A stretch of 11,101 nucleotides of DNA, from assembly GCA_031279965.1 (NCBI GenBank), contig JAITHM010000064.1, forward strand, positions 1-11,101. The letters run 5' to 3'. The notes beneath the pieces are model-generated. The model saw nothing but the letters and a program-made list of their open reading frames with translations. It ran no database searches and was not told the DNA's origin. Every line of letters begins with the position of its first letter. Positions within the stretch are counted from its first letter, which is position 1. Positions 6,053 through 11,101 of this stretch are shown piece after piece. A program made the translations under genes and the position numbers. Origin of the DNA: Spirochaetaceae bacterium (lineage in GTDB: Bacteria > Spirochaetota > Spirochaetia > Treponematales > Breznakiellaceae).

Positions 6053-7492
6053 TTACTCAACGCGCCAGGTTGTTCCCTGGGGACTGTCTTCCAGAATAAT
6101 TCCTTTCGCTTTAAGTGATGTGCGGATTGCATCGGCTTTGGTAAAGTCTTTTGCCTTCTTTGCAGCGGCGCGCTCAGCAATCGCTGTCTCAATCTCCGCA
6201 CAATCCCCGCGTATCTGCACCGGTGCATCAAGCAGAATGGCAAGCTCTTTCGCCAGATCAAGCCCCAGCACCGTATCCATCTGGAATGCCGCGCGGAGCG
6301 CATCGCCCGGAGGAACATCAGTATCCTTTAAAAGCCCCCAGAGCGCTGCAAGCGCTTTGGGGGTTGAAAGATCATCATCAAGCGCCGTGTCAAACAGGAC
6401 AAGATGCTCTGCGGCTTTGCCGCAAACCGCGCCGTCTACAGAAGGAAGGACGCCCTCTTGTTTTTCGGCAAGATGACGTAGGCTTCCCAACAGCGATTTA
6501 CGGGCATTTTGCGCACCTGTAAGGCTTTCGTAAGAAAACTGAAGCTGGCTGCGATAATGTCCGCCCAAAAGAAAATAGCGGTAATCAAGCGCCGCATAGC
6601 CTGCATCAACAAGATTTTGCAACGTGATAAAACCACCTGAAGATTTTGACATTTTACCTTTGTTCAGCACAAGGAATTCATTGTGAAACCACAACTTTAC
6701 CCACGGATGAATGCCCGTTGCAGCCTCGCTCTGCGCTATCTCGTTTGAATGATGAACCTGAATATGATCTATGCCGCCAGCATGAATGTCAAACTGTTCC
6801 CCAAGATACTTCATGCTCATTGCGGAACATTCAATGTGCCACCCCGGATAACCGCGCCCCCAGGGGCTGTCCCAGACAAGCGCTTGATTTTCAAATTTGC
6901 TCTTGGTAAACCATAAGACAAAATCATGAGGATTGCGCTTATTGCCGTCAATAGAAACGCGCGCGCCGGCTTTAAGCTCGTCTGGTTTAAGGCGGGCAAG
7001 CTCGCCATAACGGGGGAACCGGGAAATATCAAAATACAAGTTACCGCCTGAACGATACGTAAACCCGTTCGTTTCCAGGCGTTTAACAAGAGCAATCATT
7101 TCATCAATGTGCTCAGTTGCTTTGCAAACAACATTTGGCCGCGTGATGTTAAGACGCTCCGTATCATGGAAGAAAGCGTCCGTATAAAATGCGGCGACTT
7201 CAAGTACGCTCTTGCCGCGTTCTTCGGCACTACGCACCATTTTGTCGTCACCTTCATCATTATCACCGGTGAGATGGCCTACGTCAGTTACATTCATCAC
7301 GTGCTTAACGGTATAGCCGCGCCGGCGGAGCAGCCGCACCAAAAGATCATGTGAAACATAGGCGCGAAGATTGCCAATATGCGCATAATTGTAAACCGTC
7401 GGCCCGCATCCATAAAAGCCAACCTCTCCTGCACGGCACGGAATAAATTCATTTGCAGTGCGGCCCAATGTGTTATATAAAACTAACGGCAT
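6053..7492 (-). CDS. cysS: Cysteinyl-tRNA synthetase
   Basis: This 479-residue class I aminoacyl-tRNA synthetase charges tRNA-Cys in the cytoplasm. The N-terminus has the family NTLGR stretch and YGCGPTVYNYAHIGN, with the HIGH-type motif HIGN at 38-41. The KMSKS loop is intact at 280-284. All four expected zinc ligands are present: Cys29, Cys222 (in HIEC), His247 and Glu251 (in HHSNEIAQSEA). The C-terminal helical anticodon-binding region ends in a GTTWRVE tail of the usual kind. The ATG at 7492 agrees with the family N-terminus, yet the bases before it (TAATTTAAACT) contain no Shine-Dalgarno. An extended -10 element just upstream suggests a very short or absent leader. The gene is divergent from dut and heads the leftward train. 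Confidence 0.98.
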   Translation of the reverse strand: MPLVLYNTLGRTANEFIPCRAGEVGFYGCGPTVYNYAHIGNLRAYVSHDLLVRLLRRRGYTVKHVMNVTDVGHLTGDNDEGDDKMVRSAEERGKSVLEVAAFYTDAFFHDTERLNITRPNVVCKATEHIDEMIALVKRLETNGFTYRSGGNLYFDISRFPRYGELARLKPDELKAGARVSIDGNKRNPHDFVLWFTKSKFENQALVWDSPWGRGYPGWHIECSAMSMKYLGEQFDIHAGGIDHIQVHHSNEIAQSEAATGIHPWVKLWFHNEFLVLNKGKMSKSSGGFITLQNLVDAGYAALDYRYFLLGGHYRSQLQFSYESLTGAQNARKSLLGSLRHLAEKQEGVLPSVDGAVCGKAAEHLVLFDTALDDDLSTPKALAALWGLLKDTDVPPGDALRAAFQMDTVLGLDLAKELAILLDAPVQIRGDCAEIETAIAERAAAKKAKDFTKADAIRTSLKAKGIILEDSPQGTTWRVE

Positions 7493-7499
7493 AGTTTAA

Positions 7500-7508
7500 A
7501 TTATCGCA
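7500..7508 (-). promoter_or_regulatory. Candidate extended -10 promoter for cysS
   Basis: On the minus strand TGCGATAAT (7508-7500) has the TGn extension plus a -10 hexamer matching 5 of 6 consensus bases. A weak -35-like TTGCAA lies at 7526-7521 with a short 15-base spacer; it is part of the perfect palindrome CTTGCAAG at 7520-7527. The start point expected 6-8 bases downstream falls at 7494-7492, at the cysS ATG, which fits the missing Shine-Dalgarno. The match is good but unproven. Confidence 0.45.
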
Positions 7509-7540
7509 AACATCCGGTTCTTGCAAGGCCGCACAAATGA

Positions 7541-7562
7541 TGGCAAGGGAGTGACAAGGGGG
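7541..7562. repeat. 11-bp tandem direct repeat in the cysS-dut divergent gap
   Basis: TGGCAAGGGAG (7541-7551) is followed directly by TGACAAGGGGG (7552-7562), 9 of 11 bases identical. A further CAAGG core occurs at 7524-7528, so the three cores lie 20 and 11 bp apart, roughly on one helix face. The second unit overlaps the candidate dut -35 box. This would suit a protein-binding site, but no known operator is recognised. Confidence 0.5.
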
Positions 7563-7579
7563 CAGAAGTGCGGTATGGT
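7551..7579 (+). promoter_or_regulatory. Candidate sigma-70 promoter for the dut-lptF-lptG-tgt operon
   Basis: GTGACA (7551-7556, 5 of 6 to TTGACA) and TATGGT (7574-7579, 4 of 6 to TATAAT) are separated by the ideal 17 bases. Transcription would begin near 7586, at the edge of the dut ribosome binding site, giving a leader of about 10 bases. It is the best plus-strand pair in the gap. Confidence 0.45.
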
Positions 7580-7585
7580 TTATGT

Positions 7586-7592
7586 GGGAGGG
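7586..7592 (+). promoter_or_regulatory. Shine-Dalgarno that fixes the dut start
   Basis: GGGAGGG lies three bases before the ATG at 7596. The frame is open 25 codons further upstream, but those codons do not resemble dUTPase and the candidate promoter lies within them, so the shorter protein is favoured. Confidence 0.8.
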
Positions 7593-7595
7593 TTA

Positions 7596-8039
7596 ATGCA
7601 ATCTATTCAGGTACAGATACGCAAGCTTAATGCGCGGGCGCAGCTTCCCGTCTACGAGACTGCCGGTGCAGCAGGGATGGACGTTTACGCTCTGCTTGAC
7701 GATCCTGTTATGCTTACGCCGGGCGCCCGCGTTCTTATTCCTACAGGGCTTGCGCTGGAAATTCCCTCCGGATACGAAGCTCAGATACGTCCGCGCTCGG
7801 GACGTGCCCTTAAAAGCGGCCTTACCGTCCTTAATGCACCGGGAACCATCGACTCTGATTATCGCGGCGAACTTGCGATTATTTTAATAAATTTGGGCGA
7901 AAAAACCGAAATAATAAATGATGGTGATAGAATCGCCCAAATGGTATTTTCGCCGGTGCTTCAGGCTGTATTAGAGGTAACAGAAACACTTTCACAGACA
8001 GAACGTGGCTATGAAGGTTTTGGTTCAACAGGAAAATGA
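7596..8039 (+). CDS. dut: Deoxyuridine 5'-triphosphate nucleotidohydrolase (trimeric dUTPase)
   Basis: This 147-residue cytoplasmic enzyme hydrolyses dUTP to dUMP and pyrophosphate, keeping uracil out of DNA and supplying dTMP synthesis. All five motifs of the homotrimeric family are present in order: AGAAGMDVYA (23-32), RPRSGRALKSG (65-75), NAPGTIDSDYRGE (80-92) with the catalytic Asp86 and the sugar-stacking Tyr89, GDRIAQMVF (110-118), and the C-terminal RGYEGFGSTGK (137-147) that closes over the substrate. The length is typical and nothing is missing. It is the first gene of the rightward operon; its stop overlaps the lptF start as ATGA. Its link with lipid export genes is probably only co-transcription. 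Confidence 0.98.
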   Translation: MQSIQVQIRKLNARAQLPVYETAGAAGMDVYALLDDPVMLTPGARVLIPTGLALEIPSGYEAQIRPRSGRALKSGLTVLNAPGTIDSDYRGELAIILINLGEKTEIINDGDRIAQMVFSPVLQAVLEVTETLSQTERGYEGFGSTGK

Positions 8040-9337
8040 TAGCGTTATTAAAATTAAAAAGACCTGCCTACAAGGTGCGAAGTTCACTTTCGTACACTGT
8101 CTTTAAATATATCTTTGGCGAAACCTTCTTTTCGTTTTTTGTATCGTTTTTATTTTTCTTTTTTATCTTTTTTGTTAATCAACTTCTTTTGATGGCACGT
8201 GAGATCCTCAGCAAGAAAGTCCCTTTTGACCAAGTAGCACTTCTTGTACTCTATGCGATACCGTCAATCATAGCCATGTCCGCACCGTTTGCAACGCTGC
8301 TGGGAACGCTTATTACCATAGGCCGTTTCACTTCAGACAATGAAATTCTCGTACTGCTTACATCGGGACTTTCATACAAAAACATATTTGCGCCTACATT
8401 ACTTGTTGGCGTTATAGTGTCGTTTATATCGTTTGGCGCAAATGACATTTTGCTTCCTATGGGCACAATTGAATTTACTCGTCTTTATCGGCGTATTCTT
8501 GCATCAACACCAGCATTGGAAATCGAAGCAAATTCTGTCAAAAAATTCAAAGATACTGTTGTTGTTACCGGTAATGTTAGCGGCAATAAAATTGATGACA
8601 TGGTTATACTGGATAAAACGAGTGATGGAGAACGGCGCGTTATCATATCAAAGACTGCTGAATTTATTGATGCGGGAGCCGAAGGGCTGCGCCTTGATCT
8701 TGATGATGCTTTTGTACATTCAACAAAAGAAGTTTCGCGGGAAAATTATGATTATATAAAAAGCGATGTTCTCCGTTACCGGATAAAACAAGATGACCTT
8801 ATTACCGGAGGACAAACAATAAGCGCGCGGGAGATGAGTCTGCGGGATGTCTTTAAAGTCATACAGGACAAAGAAGATGCCGTTCATACCACCGCAAATA
8901 TTCGCAATGTAGAAGTGCTCGTTAATGCGCTTGAGCTTGAAAATATTATTCGCAGAGGGCCGGAAAACCGCGACTGGCGGCAACGAGAGGCGCAGCTTTC
9001 GGCATTTAAACGTGAATATAATATTGCACATACGATTATCAATGACCGTACACTTTTAATTTTTCGCCTTGAGTTTTATAAAAAATTGTCGATCCCATTT
9101 GGGTCGTTTGCTTTTATCTTTCTTGCCGTTCCCCTCGGACTTCTTGCAAAAAAAAGCGGACAAGCAGTCGGCTTTGTTCTGGGCATACTCATAGCGCTTG
9201 TCTACTGGTCATTGCTGCTTGGCGGGCAGAACATGGGCCTTAAACTAGGAACATCGCCATTTTGGTCCATGTGGCTTCCCAATATTTTAACACTCGTTAT
9301 AGGTCTTATCATGTGCCTGTTCAGGGTAAGAAAATGA
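8036..9337 (+). CDS. lptF: LptF/LptG family permease, LptF position (YjgP/YjgQ)
   Basis: This 433-residue inner-membrane protein is half of the LptB2FG transporter that lifts lipopolysaccharide-type lipids out of the inner membrane. Three hydrophobic segments lie at about 28-52, 66-95 and 114-138, and three more at about 352-372, 376-396 and 410-429. Between them is a periplasmic region with the beta-jellyroll-like domain (about 155-260). The FRLEFYKKLSIPFGSFAFIF entry into the fourth segment and the AVPLGL turn are typical of the family. It is longer than the usual 360 or so residues because a charged segment (about 262-345) precedes the fourth membrane segment. ATG overlaps the dut stop by 4 nt, with AGGA close upstream. 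Naming it F and the next gene G follows gene order, since the two are paralogues. Confidence 0.9.
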   Translation: MIALLKLKRPAYKVRSSLSYTVFKYIFGETFFSFFVSFLFFFFIFFVNQLLLMAREILSKKVPFDQVALLVLYAIPSIIAMSAPFATLLGTLITIGRFTSDNEILVLLTSGLSYKNIFAPTLLVGVIVSFISFGANDILLPMGTIEFTRLYRRILASTPALEIEANSVKKFKDTVVVTGNVSGNKIDDMVILDKTSDGERRVIISKTAEFIDAGAEGLRLDLDDAFVHSTKEVSRENYDYIKSDVLRYRIKQDDLITGGQTISAREMSLRDVFKVIQDKEDAVHTTANIRNVEVLVNALELENIIRRGPENRDWRQREAQLSAFKREYNIAHTIINDRTLLIFRLEFYKKLSIPFGSFAFIFLAVPLGLLAKKSGQAVGFVLGILIALVYWSLLLGGQNMGLKLGTSPFWSMWLPNILTLVIGLIMCLFRVRK

Positions 9338-10398
9338 CGCTGGATAAATATCTTGTTAAACATTTTCTGCCTGTTTTTATTATAGCACTTTCCATGTTTG
9401 TAACTCTTGTGCTGTTAATAGATCTCTTTGTAAATCTTGTAAATTATCTCAACAATGATGCTTCGTTTCAGCAGATCATGCGGACAAGTTACTACTATCT
9501 GCCTAAAAGCATATCCTACGCTATTCCGGTCTCGCTGCTCTTTGCGGTTGCGTTTACCCTTGGAGATCTTTATGCACGTAATGAACTTACATCAATTATA
9601 TCAGCCGGTATTCCATTTTGGCGTCTGAGCGTTCCTCTTATGATAATTGGAATGATTATGTCGGTGTTTTCATTCTTTTTTGAAGATCGTGTTGTTATTC
9701 CCACGCTTAAAATAAAAAATGATTTAACACGCGAACTTAAGCGGCAGGTCAGCGCTGACAACAGCAGCAATGTAGTATTACGGACAAACGATGGCAGGCG
9801 GATTTATGCGGTTGATTATTTTGATTACCAAAATCAAACACTCAATGGCGTTGATATTATTGATCTTGATGAAGATAAAAATTTTCTTTCGCGCATACGA
9901 ACTCAGGTTGCAATATGGAGCGGAACTCACTGGACGTTTTCAAATCCGGTTATCTATCGCCAGGAAAATAAATTTATCACGGTCAATACATATCCACAAA
10001 CAGAGGAATACAATGCGGAACCAGAGCTTTTCCGGCGTAAAGCGGTGGATCCCGCAGATCTTCCCGCATCCGATGCAAAACTTCTTATCGAAGATTTAAA
10101 AATTATTGGGCTGCCTTACACCGAAGCACTTGCCGATTATTATCACCGGTTTTCATTTCCTGTTACTTCATTTATTGTTGTAATACTTTCTATTTCAATG
10201 GGCGGACGTTTTCGTAAAAACATTTTATTGATGAGCCTTTTAACAAGCCTCGTAACAGCCGTTGTTTATTACGTAACAGACATGATAACAATGATGATGT
10301 CACGCTTAGGTTATATACCGCCTGTAGTCGGCGCGTGGTTTCCTGTTGTTCTTTTTATTCCAGTCGGCGCAATGCTTGTCCGCTACTCAAAGACATAA
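9334..10398 (+). CDS. lptG: LptF/LptG family permease, LptG position
   Basis: A 354-residue paralogue of the preceding protein and the likely partner in the LptB2FG complex. Hydrophobic segments are seen at about 12-37, 58-78 and 96-116, then at about 275-291, 297-317 and 329-350, with a periplasmic domain (about 120-265) containing jellyroll-like strands. The family elements LARNELTSIISAGI-like (residues 79-93, the cytoplasmic coupling region) and HRFSFPVTSFIVVILSISMG (271-290) are present. ATG at 9334 overlaps the lptF stop (ATGA), with AGGG about eight bases upstream. The frame is open 24 codons further back, but that part is inside lptF and does not resemble the family. The ATPase LptB and the bridge proteins LptC and LptA are not in this window. 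Confidence 0.92.
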   Translation: MTLDKYLVKHFLPVFIIALSMFVTLVLLIDLFVNLVNYLNNDASFQQIMRTSYYYLPKSISYAIPVSLLFAVAFTLGDLYARNELTSIISAGIPFWRLSVPLMIIGMIMSVFSFFFEDRVVIPTLKIKNDLTRELKRQVSADNSSNVVLRTNDGRRIYAVDYFDYQNQTLNGVDIIDLDEDKNFLSRIRTQVAIWSGTHWTFSNPVIYRQENKFITVNTYPQTEEYNAEPELFRRKAVDPADLPASDAKLLIEDLKIIGLPYTEALADYYHRFSFPVTSFIVVILSISMGGRFRKNILLMSLLTSLVTAVVYYVTDMITMMMSRLGYIPPVVGAWFPVVLFIPVGAMLVRYSKT

Positions 10399-10403
10399 AC
10401 AAT

Positions 10404-11101
10404 ATGGCACACTTTTTTACGCTGCATCACACAGATTCATCTTGCCATGCCCGCACCGGCACCCTGCACCTGCCTCACGGAGATGTTGCTACACCTGTTT
10501 TTATGCCGGTCGGTACCAATGGCACCGTTAAAGCAATGACCAACGAAGCTCTTAAAGAAATTGGATTTGAAATCATACTTGGTAATACCTATCATCTTTT
10601 TTTACGGCCAGGGACTGATGTAATTGCACATACAGGAAGTTTGCATGATTTTTCAGGATGGCAGGGGAACTTTCTAACTGATTCCGGCGGGTTTCAGATT
10701 TTTTCGCTTGCTAATTTTCGTAAAATTAGCAATGAGGGAGCGCAGTTTCGCTCTCATCTTGACGGCAGTGCCCATCTGTTTACGCCGGAAAATGTTGTTG
10801 ATATTCAGTGCGTGTTCAACAGTGATATTCAAATGCAGCTTGATGTATGCACGCCGTATCAAACGCCATTCAAAAAGGCGGCAGAAGCGTTGATGATAAC
10901 TGAAAAATGGATGCAGCGGGCACATACGCGCTATACCTCCGCCTGCGAGGCAGGATATAAAGGGCTTTTTTTCCCCATTATACAGGGAAATTTCTTTAAG
11001 GATTTACGGGAAAAAAGCGCCGCGCAGGTTGCTGCACTTGATACCAGCGGTATTGCTATTGGCGGGCTTTCTGTTGGTGAACCTTACGATGTTTTTCTGG
11101 A
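10404..11101 (+). CDS. tgt: tRNA-guanine transglycosylase (partial, C-terminus beyond the window)
   Basis: The frame from ATG 10404 stays open to the window end, giving 232 residues of an enzyme usually about 370-400 long. It swaps guanine-34 of tRNAs with GUN anticodons for the queuosine precursor preQ1. Visible family motifs are ATPVFMPVGT (29-38), ILGNTYHL (58-65), DSGGFQIFSL (93-102) with the substrate-binding Asp93, SDIQMQLDVCTPY (140-152) with Asp147, IIQG (192-195) and GGLSVGEP (220-227). The nucleophilic Asp and the zinc site are downstream of the window. The usual Glu after Asp147 is Val148, while Cys149 and Val224 keep the bacterial preQ1-type residues. It starts 5 nt after lptG with no clear Shine-Dalgarno, so coupling to lptG is likely. 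Confidence 0.96.
   Translation, partial: MAHFFTLHHTDSSCHARTGTLHLPHGDVATPVFMPVGTNGTVKAMTNEALKEIGFEIILGNTYHLFLRPGTDVIAHTGSLHDFSGWQGNFLTDSGGFQIFSLANFRKISNEGAQFRSHLDGSAHLFTPENVVDIQCVFNSDIQMQLDVCTPYQTPFKKAAEALMITEKWMQRAHTRYTSACEAGYKGLFFPIIQGNFFKDLREKSAAQVAALDTSGIAIGGLSVGEPYDVFL

Noticed and set aside
7521..7595. N-terminal extension of dUTPase by 25 codons
   Set aside because: The extension does not resemble dUTPase, contains the candidate promoter, and the strong GGGAGGG site marks ATG 7596 as the start.
8140..8190. T-rich low-complexity stretch near the start of lptF
   Set aside because: It simply encodes the Phe-rich first membrane segment and shows no separate repeat structure.
9262..9333. 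N-terminal extension of LptG by 24 codons
   Set aside because: It lies wholly within lptF in another frame, and the ATGA overlap with an upstream AGGG gives a normal LptG N-terminus at 9334.

Overview
The window looks like the chromosome of a diderm bacterium, most likely a spirochaete of the Treponema type. This is inferred from one neighbourhood combining a bacterial V/A-type ATPase, LptF/LptG outer-membrane lipid export permeases, a PtsN-type EIIA and a long-tailed SecG. No rRNA or other phylogenetic marker is present, so the assignment is moderate. Coding density is very high: the longest gene-free stretches are about 100 bases, and no mobile element, CRISPR array, tRNA or rRNA gene was seen.

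The layout is two divergent gene trains that meet at a roughly 100-bp regulatory gap near 7493-7595. Leftward (minus strand) run cysS, secG, ptsN, a small coiled-coil V-ATPase stalk subunit, the V-ATPase C (AC39-type) subunit, the V-ATPase I subunit, manC, and the first 29 codons of an FmdE-like gene that leaves the window at base 1. From ptsN to the I subunit the genes overlap or almost touch (overlaps of 8 and 4 nt, one 1-nt gap), so their translation is probably coupled. Rightward (plus strand) run dut, lptF, lptG and the first two thirds of tgt. These are joined by ATGA overlaps and one 5-nt gap and form a tight operon.

Functionally, the leftward train mixes translation (CysS), protein export (SecG), phosphotransfer signalling (PtsN), part of an ion-translocating rotary ATPase (peripheral stalk, central-rotor adaptor and stator/ion channel subunits, without the catalytic A/B subunits or the K ring subunit), and activated sugar synthesis (GDP-mannose). 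The rightward train combines dUTP removal, the inner-membrane LptFG lipid extractor and queuosine tRNA modification.

The least ordinary non-coding part is the 106-bp cysS-secG gap. It contains two hairpins plus a mutually exclusive 8-bp closing stem, and the wobble pairs favour the minus-strand transcript. The divergent gap holds a candidate promoter for dut overlapped by an 11-bp tandem repeat, and an extended -10 element placed so that the cysS mRNA may have almost no leader. Several starts were moved downstream of the longest open frame on the basis of Shine-Dalgarno placement (V-ATPase C, dut, lptG, ptsN, the small stalk subunit). No wholly new system is evident; the best candidates for something undescribed are the structured cysS-secG leader and the ptsN-linked partial V-ATPase cluster.
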